Notes under the pieces: generated by a model | Told to the model about the DNA's origin: nothing | Seen by the model: only the letters and a program-made list of their open reading frames with translations | Databases searched by the model: none | Program-made: the position numbers and the translations under genes | In this document: piece after piece, positions 9,771 through 18,658 of the stretch | Layout of the letters: each line of letters opens with the position of its first letter | How positions within the stretch are numbered: the stretch's first letter is position 1 | Origin: Planctobacterium sp965279005 | GTDB taxonomy: Bacteria > Pseudomonadota > Gammaproteobacteria > Enterobacterales > Alteromonadaceae | Reading direction: 5' to 3' | NCBI GenBank assembly: GCA_965279005.1 | Contig: CBDIHK010000028.1 | Coordinates: 248,001 to 312,000 of the forward strand | DNA length: 64,000 nucleotides

Positions 9771-10547
9771 ATGATTGCTAGTACCCAGGATATCAATATC
9801 AAGCTACTGGGCAAGTCAATAGACCTGCTATCACTCAAGGCTAAACTGCGCAAATCCAGTGAAGTAGCGCTATTCAAGGATGCACTCTATGTAAAGTTTG
9901 ATTCGGCGCCCGTGTTTGTTTTTGATTATGGTGTTGTGGTTACCTGGGGCTTGCCAATTGATGGCAAAATCAAATTGGTGGACAAAATAATGGCTTCCAC
10001 CAGTGAAAAGGTAACCGAGCGCCAGTGGGAGTCGTTTCATTTCGAAGTGATTGATACTGGCGACCTTGTGACCCGCAATGATGTCTTTGGCACCCCAAAT
10101 GAGGATCCCATGACCTTGCTTGCCATAAGCCATGCGCTGGCCCAATCAGCCTGCCTTGAATTGTTCGAAGATGTCGCAGCGGCTGCGATAAAGGATAACA
10201 ACAACCTGTCACAAACCCTTGCAAGCACAGGCAAGATACCACTTTCGCGCAAGCAACTTGCCATGAAACGCGGTGCCTTGTTTATCACCAAAGCCGATAT
10301 ATTACAGCGCTTTAACCTGCTAGATACACCAGAATTTTTCTGGGAGTACCCAGAACAGGAACAGCACTACCGCATCGCAGCTAACTATCTGGAACTCAAA
10401 CCCAGGGTAGAGCTACTGGCATTAAAATTACAAACCATACAAGACTTATTGGACATGTTGGCAACAGAACAAAACCACAAACATTCCGCTTTTTTGGAGT
10501 GGATTATCATACTGCTGATTGCGGTAGATATTGTGCTCTATTTCTAA
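9771..10547 (+). CDS. DUF155 (RMD1/Sif2-Sif3 type) membrane-anchored protein
   Basis: These 258 residues have the DUF155 arrangement: an alpha/beta domain with the segment F-D-Y-G-V-V-V-x-W-G (about residues 50-60), a helical middle, and a single C-terminal membrane helix preceded by L-E-W. The family includes yeast Rmd1 and human RMND1, which support mitochondrial translation; the bacterial role is not established. A strong Shine-Dalgarno (GAAGGAG) lies upstream of the ATG. It stands alone before rimK, about 65 bases away, and may be transcribed with it. Confidence 0.82.
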   Translation: MIASTQDINIKLLGKSIDLLSLKAKLRKSSEVALFKDALYVKFDSAPVFVFDYGVVVTWGLPIDGKIKLVDKIMASTSEKVTERQWESFHFEVIDTGDLVTRNDVFGTPNEDPMTLLAISHALAQSACLELFEDVAAAAIKDNNNLSQTLASTGKIPLSRKQLAMKRGALFITKADILQRFNLLDTPEFFWEYPEQEQHYRIAANYLELKPRVELLALKLQTIQDLLDMLATEQNHKHSAFLEWIIILLIAVDIVLYF

Positions 10548-10612
10548 CTTTGGGCTATAACTACTTATCTAGAAAGATTAAAAGGCCGTTTGGCTGTGCC
10601 TATACTTAACTG

Positions 10613-11527
10613 GTGAACAAAGTGAAAATCGCAATTTTATCCCGCAACGAGCGGCTCTACTCCACAAAAAGACTGAAAGAGGCTGGCATTGAAAGGGGTC
10701 ATGAGGTCGATGTTATCGACACACTACATTGCTATATGGACATTACCTCCAACAGCCCTAGGGTGCGCTACAAAGGTAAGCCGCTGCCGAAGTACGATGC
10801 AGTAATACCGCGCATTGGCGCGTCAGTAACCTTCTATGGCACCTCGGTAGTAAGGCAGTTTGAGATGATGGGCAGCTTTTGTGTCAATGAATCTGTCGCC
10901 ATCAGCCGTTCCAGGGATAAACTGCGCTCTTTGCAATTGCTTTCCCGTAAAGACATTGGGCTACCCCGAACCGGGTTTGCCCATTCACCAGACAATATTC
11001 CGGATCTAATCAAGAACGTTGGCGGCGCCCCTGTTGTCATTAAGTTGCTGGAAGGTACCCAGGGCATTGGTGTGGTGCTCGCAGAAACCGACAAAGCGGC
11101 AGAGAGCATCATTGAAGCCTTCATGGGGATCAATGTGAATATCCTGGTGCAAGAATTCATTAAAGAAGCAGGCGGTTCCGATATCCGCTGTTTTGTGGTT
11201 GGCGGCAAAGTGGTTGCGGCCATGAAACGACAAGGCAAAGAAGGTGAGTTTCGTTCCAACCTGCACCGCGGTGGCACGGCTGAGCTTACCCGCATCAGTA
11301 GCAAAGAGCGGGCAACCGCAGTCCAAGCAGCAAAAGTGATGGGGTTAAATGTCTGTGGTGTTGATTTGTTGCGCTCATCGAATGGCCCTGTGGTTATGGA
11401 AGTTAACTCTTCGCCGGGTCTGGAAGGCATCGAAAAATCGACAGGCAAAGATGTCGCAGGAATGGTTTACGAATTTATCGAAAAAAACGCCAGGCCCAAC
11501 AACACGCGCACCAAAGGTAAAGGATGA
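10613..11527 (+). CDS. rimK: RimK, ribosomal protein S6 glutamate ligase
   Basis: This is an ATP-grasp ligase of about 301-304 residues, nearly collinear with E. coli RimK: K-I-A-I-L-S-R at the start, R-I-G at the central loop, E-G-T-Q-G-I-G-V in the ATP-binding loop, R-S-N-L-H-R-G-G, and M-E-V-N-S-S-P-G-L-E-G-I at the metal site. RimK adds glutamates to the C-terminus of S6 and makes poly-alpha-glutamate. Both the GTG at 10613 and the GTG at 10622 are possible starts; the second gives the E. coli-like N-terminus. Its stop overlaps the next gene as ATGA. Confidence 0.94.
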   Translation: MNKVKIAILSRNERLYSTKRLKEAGIERGHEVDVIDTLHCYMDITSNSPRVRYKGKPLPKYDAVIPRIGASVTFYGTSVVRQFEMMGSFCVNESVAISRSRDKLRSLQLLSRKDIGLPRTGFAHSPDNIPDLIKNVGGAPVVIKLLEGTQGIGVVLAETDKAAESIIEAFMGINVNILVQEFIKEAGGSDIRCFVVGGKVVAAMKRQGKEGEFRSNLHRGGTAELTRISSKERATAVQAAKVMGLNVCGVDLLRSSNGPVVMEVNSSPGLEGIEKSTGKDVAGMVYEFIEKNARPNNTRTKGKG

Positions 11528-12588
11528 CTACCTTGGGCAAACAACCAGATGACAATGTATTGCGCATTGGCGAAGTAGGGATCGCCCCGGGTAAACGCGT
11601 AAAACTGAAGCTGCCTGCGGTTAAACTGTACACAGATACCGAAATATCGATACCTGTTGAGGTGATCAGGGCAAAGAAGCCGGGGCCTACCCTATTTGTC
11701 AGCGCCGCTATCCACGGCGATGAACTAAATGGCATCGAGATAATCCGCCGCCTATTGTTGATGAAAACACTTAAGCTGAGCAAGGGCACCTTGATCGCAG
11801 TACCTATCGTCAACGTGTATGGCATGTTAAACCAAAGCCGTTACATGCCAGACCGGCGGGATTTAAACCGGTGTTTTCCCGGTTCAGCAAAAGGCTCGTT
11901 GGCCGGACGCTTGGCCAACCTCTTCCTGACAGAGATAGTTGCCAAATGCAACTACGGCATTGACTTCCACACCGGTGCTATACACCGCAGTAATTTCCCA
12001 CAGATCCGCGCTGACTTGGATGATGCGGAAACCCAGGAAATAGCCCGCCAGTTTGGAGTACCGGTTGTGATGAATGCCCCGATACGGGAAGGTTCGCTAC
12101 GGCAGGCTGCGGGCCAGGCAGGTGCAAAAGTGCTCCTGTACGAAGCAGGCCAGGCACTGCGGCTCGATGAGTTATCAATACGCGCAGGGGTCAAGGGGAT
12201 CCTGAATGTCCTAGGCCACCTTGGCATGATCCGCAAACGCAGATCCAAAGGCAACAAAATCGACCCCTTCATCTCTAACCATAGCTTTTGGGTAAGGGCG
12301 AGCACCAGCGGCATGGTGACGGACAGGAAGCGCTTGGGTGACCATGTCAGGGCTGGTGACGTTTTGGCTGATATATGCAATCCTACCGGCAATGAAGAGG
12401 TGAAGCTGGAAGCACCCAAGGACGGTGTCATTATTGGCAAACAAAACATACCATTGGTACAAGAAGGCGATGCCATGTTCCATATTGCAGACTTTGAGAC
12501 CCCGAACCAGGTAGCTGACAATATCGAGCAGTTACAGGACGACCTATTGCCGGAAGAGCAGCACATCAACGAAGAAATGATGCCCTAG
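11524..12588 (+). CDS. Succinylglutamate desuccinylase/aspartoacylase-family zinc hydrolase
   Basis: This 354-residue protein carries the family zinc site H-G-D-E-L-N-G (HxxE) near residue 65, then D-R-R-D-L-N-R-C-F-P-G and D-F-H-T-G, which supply the remaining ligand and substrate-binding arginines. The C-terminal part is a beta-rich lipoyl-like domain. The family removes acyl or amino-acid caps from amino acids or short peptides. Its four-base overlap with rimK and short gap to the RimB-like protease suggest that it acts on glutamate-tailed peptides or proteins; that is inference. Intact. Confidence 0.85.
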   Translation: MTTLGKQPDDNVLRIGEVGIAPGKRVKLKLPAVKLYTDTEISIPVEVIRAKKPGPTLFVSAAIHGDELNGIEIIRRLLLMKTLKLSKGTLIAVPIVNVYGMLNQSRYMPDRRDLNRCFPGSAKGSLAGRLANLFLTEIVAKCNYGIDFHTGAIHRSNFPQIRADLDDAETQEIARQFGVPVVMNAPIREGSLRQAAGQAGAKVLLYEAGQALRLDELSIRAGVKGILNVLGHLGMIRKRRSKGNKIDPFISNHSFWVRASTSGMVTDRKRLGDHVRAGDVLADICNPTGNEEVKLEAPKDGVIIGKQNIPLVQEGDAMFHIADFETPNQVADNIEQLQDDLLPEEQHINEEMMP

Positions 12589-12609
12589 ACAACTATTGGA
12601 AACCAACAG

Positions 12610-13059
12610 ATGCCAGAGCCAGATAGCCTAATTAACGGCAAGCTATTAATAGGCGTTGCTGAATACGTAGCATTACCGGATCTAAAGCTCAGCGGTATCG
12701 CTACCCGCATCGATACCGGCGCCAAAACATCAGCATTGCATGTGGATCACATCGAAGTGGATAAAGCAAAAAAGCGGGTGCACTTTTGGTTCCACCCAGA
12801 TTTTCACGATATTGACAATACCATCAAGTGCAGCGCAAGGCTGCACGATGTCCGTTGGGTAAAGTCCTCTAATGGCGAAAAAGAACGCCGGGTGGTGGTG
12901 CGCACCCTGGCCAGGCTAGGTACCTACGAATGGGAAATTGAGCTCACACTGACCGACCGCTCTGCAATGAAACATCTCATGCTATTGGGTCGGGAAGCGC
13001 TAGCAGGGCCGTTCCTGATAACACCAGACCAAGAATATCTTATGGAAAACACGGGCTAG
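12610..13059 (+). CDS. rimB: RimB-like retropepsin-type aspartic protease
   Basis: This 149-residue protein has the retropepsin-like motif R-I-D-T-G-A-K-T-S-A-L-H at about residues 35-46. The family is often mislabelled 'ATP-dependent zinc protease'. In Pseudomonas the equivalent gene sits in the rim operon, where RimB works against or alongside RimK-dependent S6 glutamylation. Here it is 21 bases after the aspartoacylase-like gene and is the third member of the rimK group. There is no signal peptide, so it should be cytoplasmic. Confidence 0.8.
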   Translation: MPEPDSLINGKLLIGVAEYVALPDLKLSGIATRIDTGAKTSALHVDHIEVDKAKKRVHFWFHPDFHDIDNTIKCSARLHDVRWVKSSNGEKERRVVVRTLARLGTYEWEIELTLTDRSAMKHLMLLGREALAGPFLITPDQEYLMENTG

Positions 13060-13266
13060 CAATCCCTCAACTGTTTTATTCCCTGCTGTAAAAAAATTAG
13101 TCAGTTTTGTGACTTTTCCCGACAGTATGTCATCTACATACCAAAAAGCGGATGAGCGCAAGAAACAGAGCCAGGCAAATGCATTGCATACCTGGCAGCT
13201 GCAGTTCACTACCGCTTAATAGAATCGGTATAAACCCAATTAACCATACAAATCACATTAAAAAAT

Positions 13267-13677
13267 ATGGCAAAGATACGAATACTAAAGGCATTAACCA
13301 GTCTGTTAATCGCTGCTTGCTTGCATACTGCTTGGGCACAGGACGCTCTAGAACAGCCCCCAAAAGATAAAGTTTTGGCAACCCGCCAAACCTGTATCCA
13401 ACTTGCCTGGGACAATGAAATTGCCAAGGAAACAGTAACGGGCTATATATTTGATTGTGTAAACAACGAGTTGACCAAAGGTGGATTCAATGCCGTAGCG
13501 GTGAAACCACCATTCCGGGTTTCACCAGAAGTTATGAAAGAAATCAGGGCGATTTGCCTTGGGAAATCGGAACAAAAGCAACATATCGAAACCGGCAACC
13601 CTGTGAAGATTTTGGATTGTGTAGATTCAGTATTGGATGAATTGGGCTTTGCCCCACCCAAACCTGAAAAAAGTTAA
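13267..13677 (+). CDS. Secreted protein with duplicated C-x20-C motif
   Basis: The 136 residues begin with a signal peptide (cleavage near T-A-W-A-Q-D, about residue 24). The mature part contains two similar halves: C43 and C64, then C97 and C118. Each pair is 21 residues apart, and the second cysteine sits in D-C-V-[ND]-x-x-L. The simplest reading is two small helical hairpins, each with a disulfide. No named family was recognised. It lies between the rim genes and the universal stress protein, with 207 bases upstream in which I see no other gene. Confidence 0.65.
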   Translation: MAKIRILKALTSLLIAACLHTAWAQDALEQPPKDKVLATRQTCIQLAWDNEIAKETVTGYIFDCVNNELTKGGFNAVAVKPPFRVSPEVMKEIRAICLGKSEQKQHIETGNPVKILDCVDSVLDELGFAPPKPEKS

Positions 13678-13705
13678 GCCTAATTGATAATTGAGTAAAA
13701 AAGAG

Positions 13706-14587
13706 ATGAATGACCAGACCAAACCAGAAAGCCACTTTATCTGGCTCATTGATGGAAGGCGTGAAGTACATGATGTGGTGATCCAAAAAGTCATCCGCTT
13801 GGCCAGCGTTTACCAGACGCCCACAACCCTTATTGTTGACCGTAGGTTAAGGGCCAGCGAGCGGAGTTATTGGAAAATATTCGAAAACTACGAAGCACTT
13901 AATAGCGCGTGGAGCGAACAACAAGCACAAAGGCTGGCGGAAGTTGAAGCAGCACTCGATGCCGCAAGTATCGATTTCAGCACGGTGACATTGGATTCAG
14001 CCAAGTACCTGGATGCAGTTGAAGCAGCCTTGAAACCTGGATCCGAGAATATTCTAATTTTGCAGGATGAAAAAGCCATGGCCAGGCACCCTATTTTCCA
14101 AGAATTGGTCAATTTGCCTTGTGCTGCATTTATCCTGACCCCAAAACCCTGGCAACGGGAAATGAAAATTATGGGCGCCATAGATCCATTGCACGAAAAT
14201 GCGCGGCCACTGGATCTAGATTTTAAAATAGTGAAAAAGACCCGCAGCCTGGCTAACCACCTTAGGGCGGCAAAATGGCACATTGCAAATGCCTGTTACC
14301 TGCCCCCATCGTGTGTGGAATACAAGGCTAAGCTGCTGGAAATACACACAGAAGCAGTAACCGAATACATAAGGCAAGTGGATGTGCCAATTGAACATTT
14401 TTTAGTGCTAAAAGGGCTACCAGAAGATGCGATTGAAAGCTGGTTCCAGAAACACAATGCAGATCTCTTGGTAATCGGGCTGGTTGCCCGCAACAAATTG
14501 ATGTCGCATCTTGTTGGCAGCACCACCATAGCCCTGCTCAACGACCCACCCGCCGATATGTTATTGGTAAAAAGTACGCCGGGCTAA
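13706..14587 (+). CDS. Tandem universal stress protein (UspA-like)
   Basis: This protein of about 293 residues contains two Usp folds. The C-terminal one keeps the ATP-binding pattern G-L-V-A-R-N-K-L-M-S-H-L-V-G-S-T followed by D-M-L-L-V-K, which is typical of UspE-like proteins. The N-terminal half is more divergent. Usp proteins bind nucleotide and accumulate in stress and growth arrest. A TTG at 13691 in the same frame is an alternative start; neither has a strong ribosome-binding site. The gene converges on the sigma-54 activator at 14706. Confidence 0.82.
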   Translation: MNDQTKPESHFIWLIDGRREVHDVVIQKVIRLASVYQTPTTLIVDRRLRASERSYWKIFENYEALNSAWSEQQAQRLAEVEAALDAASIDFSTVTLDSAKYLDAVEAALKPGSENILILQDEKAMARHPIFQELVNLPCAAFILTPKPWQREMKIMGAIDPLHENARPLDLDFKIVKKTRSLANHLRAAKWHIANACYLPPSCVEYKAKLLEIHTEAVTEYIRQVDVPIEHFLVLKGLPEDAIESWFQKHNADLLVIGLVARNKLMSHLVGSTTIALLNDPPADMLLVKSTPG

Positions 14588-14615
14588 TTAATACTGATCC
14601 CATTAAGTATAATAT

Positions 14616-14636
14616 GAGGCTGCCGCCGGTAGCCTC
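14616..14636. terminator. Weak hairpin between convergent usp and sigma-54 activator genes
   Basis: GAGGCT (14616-14621) pairs with AGCCTC (14631-14636) with extra CC/GG pairing inside. There is no T-run on either side, so it is only a possible shared terminator. Confidence 0.35.
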
Positions 14637-14705
14637 TAGCATTTGGCTATTCGAGTAACTTTAAATTGGCTGCGGCTGCTATCTCATCGCACCTGCTGCT
14701 AAGTC

Positions 14706-16130
14706 CTATTTGGATTGGTACTTTTCAAGCTTGTTGTAAAGTGTTTTAACACTGACACCTAATTGCTCTGCCGTTTCTGTCTTATTGCCGTCATTCTCTT
14801 CAAGTGTTTGCACTATCGCTTGCTTTTCAATCTCTTCCAGTGGCACACCAGTGGGGACTTCCACCAATTTGTCTTCAGAAGCATCCAGGTTTTCCAAAAC
14901 AATGTGTTCTTGCTCAATCACGTTTTCACAGAGGATAAATGCCCGCTCGATTGTGTGTTTCAATTCCCGCACGTTCCCCGGCCATGAGTAACTGGCAATG
15001 CGGCCTAGGGCGTCATTAGTAATCTGCTTGTTACTCTGCTCGCTGGCATTGCGGTAGGCCAGGAAGTGCTTTGCTAACCCGGTAATATCTGCCCCCCTTT
15101 GGCGCAAGGGAGGCACCTCAACCGGAAATTGTGCCAAACGGTAGTAGAGATCTTCCCTGAACAGGCCTTGTTCAACCGCCTCTAGAGGCACCCTGTTAGT
15201 CGCTGCGATAACCCGGACATTGGCACGCCTAAACCGCGCCGCCCCAACCGGCCGGTACTCCCCTGTTTCCAAAACACGCAACAGCTTCACCTGCTGTTCA
15301 AGTGGCATTTCAGTCACCTCATCAAGGAACAGGGTTCCGCCCTCTGCCTGCTCAAAAACCCCCATGTGGTCTTTGATGGCACCGGTGAAAGCACCTTTGA
15401 CATGGCCAAATAATTCACTGTCCACCAATTCAGGGCTTATGGCACCACAGTTGATTGCAATAAACGGCCCATCGCGGAAGTCGCTGAATAAGTGCACAGT
15501 ATTCGCCACTAGTTCTTTGCCCGAGCCACTTTCACCTGTAATCAATACATTGACATCAGTCTTTGCTACCTTGCGAATTGTGCGGTATAGCTTGCGCATA
15601 ACCCGCGAAGAGCCGGCCAATAGGCCGAATTGATCCAAGTCGCTGGTTTTTATATTGGCGGTTGCAGCAGACTCTTCAAAATCTTCAGCAATATCCTGTA
15701 AGCAGTCTTCAATCGCGGCCAGTTCAAATGGTTCGCGGAAATGGTAACCGGCACCATCCAGCATTAACCTATCAAGCAAAGGGTTTGGCTTACCATCGCT
15801 GGTAAAAATAAATTCAATATCAGATACCAACTGCCCGTCCATGCACTGCTGAAGCTGTTTATCACTGGAGCGGTCAATATGTACGATGGCCAACTGAAAC
15901 GCCCCACTAGACAATTGGTCTACCCAAGCAGCATCCTCGCCAACCTCGGTAACATTGAATTGCCCTATCACTGGGCTGGTCACAAGCTGCTTAAACTCCG
16001 GTGCATTGGCCGGGTATAAGAGCAGCTTGGGCAATTGTTTGTCTGGGCGCATGGTTCCTCGCATCTGATCACTTACAACTTCAGGGTCGGTGCTAATTTG
16101 TCCGCCTGGATAGGCGTACCAGTCTACCAT
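14706..16130 (-). CDS. Sigma-54-dependent transcriptional activator with degenerate receiver
   Basis: The 474 residues comprise a receiver-like N-terminus (about 34-155), an AAA+ domain with Walker A G-E-S-G-S-G-K-E (199-206), an intact G-A-F-T-G-A loop (246-251) that contacts sigma-54, Walker B (264-271) and a Fis-type helix-turn-helix (about 447-468). The receiver lacks the acidic pair and the aspartate normally phosphorylated; H84 sits about where it would be. Control may therefore be non-canonical. In-frame ATGs at 16064 and 16052 are alternative starts. It diverges from the small-protein/putP/proBAC/mscS series, which has a candidate sigma-54 promoter, so that operon is its likely target. 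Confidence 0.9.
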   Translation of the reverse strand: MVDWYAYPGGQISTDPEVVSDQMRGTMRPDKQLPKLLLYPANAPEFKQLVTSPVIGQFNVTEVGEDAAWVDQLSSGAFQLAIVHIDRSSDKQLQQCMDGQLVSDIEFIFTSDGKPNPLLDRLMLDGAGYHFREPFELAAIEDCLQDIAEDFEESAATANIKTSDLDQFGLLAGSSRVMRKLYRTIRKVAKTDVNVLITGESGSGKELVANTVHLFSDFRDGPFIAINCGAISPELVDSELFGHVKGAFTGAIKDHMGVFEQAEGGTLFLDEVTEMPLEQQVKLLRVLETGEYRPVGAARFRRANVRVIAATNRVPLEAVEQGLFREDLYYRLAQFPVEVPPLRQRGADITGLAKHFLAYRNASEQSNKQITNDALGRIASYSWPGNVRELKHTIERAFILCENVIEQEHIVLENLDASEDKLVEVPTGVPLEEIEKQAIVQTLEENDGNKTETAEQLGVSVKTLYNKLEKYQSK

Positions 16131-16301
16131 GGATTAGTACGCAAAACCTTGGACTAAGGATTCTGTCCGGAAAAAGTTAACCTACAAGTCCCATCCCTAG
16201 CCCATGAAAAAATAACAAACAGCACTGTAAATTTTTCCGGTGAAATTTCTGAAGTTATCAACCAAAAAAACTAACCCCTTGTTTTTATTAGACTTATATA
16301 G

Positions 16302-16319
16302 TTGGCACAAAGATTGGAA
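16302..16319 (+). promoter_or_regulatory. Candidate sigma-54 promoter
   Basis: TTGGCACAAAGATTGGAA has the -24 GG at 16304-16305 and the -12 element at 16316-16317, separated by the required 10 bases. It matches TGGCAC-N5-TTGC except that the last C is G. It lies about 46 bases upstream of the first downstream ATG and is transcribed away from a sigma-54 activator gene, which strengthens the call. The activator binding site has not been identified. Confidence 0.6.
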
Positions 16320-16364
16320 TAACAGACAGCAGAAGTGTAAAGACGAGTATTGATAAGGGGACCT

Positions 16365-16853
16365 ATGACCTACGCAGAGGTAAAAAATGTTGTTTCAGCA
16401 CATGACAGCCATTCTGCCCTGTTGGTAGGTGATGTGCGTAATACCTTGCTGGTCTTAAATGCTTTTTATCAAGCCGTGCGTGACACCGCGGAGTTCCAGA
16501 ATTTGAAAAAATGCGTGGATGACACTGCAAAGCAGTGTCTAACCGCTTGTTCGGAGCTTGAGCGATTCAAGGAGCAAAAATTGTCCGTTCCGGCGGAAAC
16601 TACCCTGGATATCGAAAAAATCCGGAACTGGTACGAACTTAGCCTGGAATGCGTCTCTATTTGTTCAGAAACCAACCTAGTACTAGAGGCTAACCAACAA
16701 TGTGCACAACTCATTGCATTGCTGGGGCAGCTTACCAGAAAAACAGGGAATGCTAGCTTGAAGCTAGCGTTATCGGACATTACCGCGGACTTGCAGCTAT
16801 GCCACGACAACACCGAAAGCACGCTGGCACAGCAACTACGCCAAACCACGTGA
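16365..16853 (+). CDS. Uncharacterised cysteine-containing helical protein
   Basis: This predicted all-helical soluble protein has about 162 residues. The ATG at 16365 is chosen over the in-frame TTG at 16350 because AAGGGG sits just upstream. Several cysteines occur in helices, for example K-K-C, Q-C-L-T-A-C and E-C-V-S-I-C, a pattern reminiscent of four-helix-bundle metal-binding or sensing proteins, but no family is assigned. It is the first gene after the candidate sigma-54 promoter and heads the proline/MscS series. Confidence 0.65.
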   Translation: MTYAEVKNVVSAHDSHSALLVGDVRNTLLVLNAFYQAVRDTAEFQNLKKCVDDTAKQCLTACSELERFKEQKLSVPAETTLDIEKIRNWYELSLECVSICSETNLVLEANQQCAQLIALLGQLTRKTGNASLKLALSDITADLQLCHDNTESTLAQQLRQTT

Positions 16854-16930
16854 CCAGGTTAAGCCTTCGCTAGCTAGCCGCTGGCATTCCAATATTTCCA
16901 CATCCAATCCTCTGAAGTAGGGAGATAAAC

Positions 16931-17119
16931 ATGAGCAAAGCAATATTCTTTAACAGCAACAAGACCGAGCAACAGAGCAACCAGGCGACACCCGCCAATA
17001 GGACTTTGGCCATTACAAAAGCCTGGTGCATCCTGTCCCTATTCTTGGTCTCAATAGCCAGCCTTAGGGCTATCCAAAAGTTTGCCCACTTAGCAACCTT
17101 TTGGTCTCGAAAACATTAA
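16931..17119 (+). CDS. Small single-pass membrane protein upstream of putP
   Basis: This 62-residue frame starts at an ATG with GTAGGGAG about 8 bases upstream. It has a polar N-terminus, one hydrophobic helix (about residues 31-47) and a basic tail. Its end is 30 bases before putP. The ribosome-binding site and position support a real small protein, perhaps a modulator of the adjacent transporter; that role is a guess. No homologue was recognised. Confidence 0.5.
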   Translation: MSKAIFFNSNKTEQQSNQATPANRTLAITKAWCILSLFLVSIASLRAIQKFAHLATFWSRKH

Positions 17120-17149
17120 TGCGAATAACCTTACCTGTTAGGTGGCACT

Positions 17150-18649
17150 ATGGATCCATTTTTAATTTTTGCCCTTTCCTGTTACGCCCTTTTGATGCTG
17201 TGTATTGGTATTTACGGTTATCGTACAGCCTCTGAAAATGTCAAGGGCTACCTGTTGGGCGGCAGGAATGTCGGGCCAAAAGTTACCGCGTTGTCCGCGG
17301 GCGCATCTGATATGAGCGGCTGGATGCTGATGGGCTTGCCGGGCGCGATGTTCCTGCTTGGGTTCGAGACCATTTGGATAGCAATCGGCTTACTAGTGGG
17401 TGCCATAATGAACTATATCCTGGTGGCGCCTAGGCTGAGGATTTATACCGAAGTTGCAGGCGACGCAGTAACTCTGCCAGACTTTTTCGCCAAGCGTTTT
17501 GGGGAAAAGCAAGGTGCATTGCGCCTGACCACAGCCCTGATATCTATTGTGTTTTTTACCCTCTATACCTCTGCGGGTTTGGTAGCCGGTGGCAAGCTAT
17601 TTGAAAGCATATTTGGCCTGCCCCACTACCTGGGCGTTATGGCGACAATCAGCATTGTCGTGCTATACACGCTGTTGGGCGGATTCCTGGCGGTTAGCCT
17701 GACCGACTTTGTCCAAGGTAGCATCATGTTTATCGCCCTGATTGCCGTGCCCCTGGTTGCCGCTAACCAGTTTTCTGAGGTGGGTACTATTTCAGAAATC
17801 ACTGTTTCGCAGCTAGCGCTGTCCGACGGGCTACTGTCCGATGTCGGGACATTGGCATTGTTGTCAAGCCTGGCCTGGGGCTTGGGTTATTTTGGCCAAC
17901 CCCATATTCTCGTGCGCTTTATGGCTATCCGCTCAGTCCAGGATCTAAGGCCTGCCATGAAGTTTGGGATCAGTTGGATGTTTATCTCCTTGGTGGGTGC
18001 GGTAGCGACCGGATTTGTCGGCATTGCATATGTCCAGAAGTTTGGCTTAACCCTGGATGATCCAGAAACCATTTTTATCCGGTTTTCTGAATTGTTGTTC
18101 CATCCCTTGGTTAGCGGCTTCCTTTTGTCTGCCATTTTAGCAGCCATCATGAGCACAATATCCTCCCAGTTATTGGTGTCATCCAGCTCTGTGACCGAGG
18201 ACATTGGCAAAGCCTTCCTGAAGGGGCAATACCTCAAAAACAAAGGCGTACTTTATAGCCGCTTGGCCGTGTTGTTGGTGGCTTGTGTAGCCACGATGCT
18301 TGCGTTAAACCCAAACAGCAGCGTGCTAAGCCTAGTCGGCAATGCCTGGGCAGGCTTCGGTGCGGCCTTTGGCCCGTTGGTGTTATTTGCACTGTATTGG
18401 CCTGGTATGACACGCCAAGGTGCTTTGGCCGGCATTTGGACCGGGGCACTGACGGTTATCGCCTGGATCAGTATCCCTGAGAGTTGGTTTGGAGTGCACC
18501 TTTCGGGTTTGGTTTATGAAATCGTCCCCGGTTTTATCGCTTCTAGCATCGCCATTTATTGGGTCAGCAAACTGTCAGGTAAACCAGGCACCAAACAAAT
18601 AAACCACTTTCATATGACCACTGCGCTATTGGAAGCACAATCGAAATAG
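17150..18649 (+). CDS. putP: PutP-type sodium/proline symporter
   Basis: The 499 residues fit the solute:sodium symporter family with about 13 membrane helices. The segment S-A-G-A-S-D-M-S-G-W-M-L-M-G-L-P-G-A near residue 50 is the PutP sodium/proline site, and G-L-G-Y-F-G-Q-P-H-I-L-V-R-F is the typical mid-protein motif. It imports proline with Na+. AGGTGG precedes the ATG. It is followed directly by proB, with no putA (proline catabolism) nearby, so the context points to proline accumulation rather than use as food. Confidence 0.93.
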   Translation: MDPFLIFALSCYALLMLCIGIYGYRTASENVKGYLLGGRNVGPKVTALSAGASDMSGWMLMGLPGAMFLLGFETIWIAIGLLVGAIMNYILVAPRLRIYTEVAGDAVTLPDFFAKRFGEKQGALRLTTALISIVFFTLYTSAGLVAGGKLFESIFGLPHYLGVMATISIVVLYTLLGGFLAVSLTDFVQGSIMFIALIAVPLVAANQFSEVGTISEITVSQLALSDGLLSDVGTLALLSSLAWGLGYFGQPHILVRFMAIRSVQDLRPAMKFGISWMFISLVGAVATGFVGIAYVQKFGLTLDDPETIFIRFSELLFHPLVSGFLLSAILAAIMSTISSQLLVSSSSVTEDIGKAFLKGQYLKNKGVLYSRLAVLLVACVATMLALNPNSSVLSLVGNAWAGFGAAFGPLVLFALYWPGMTRQGALAGIWTGALTVIAWISIPESWFGVHLSGLVYEIVPGFIASSIAIYWVSKLSGKPGTKQINHFHMTTALLEAQSK

Positions 18650-18658
18650 GAACGAGTA

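Noticed and set aside
9596..9781. 61-codon frame before the DUF155 gene
   Set aside because: It overlaps the DUF155 start, has no clear ribosome-binding site and no recognisable domain beyond a short basic G-R-P-S stretch.
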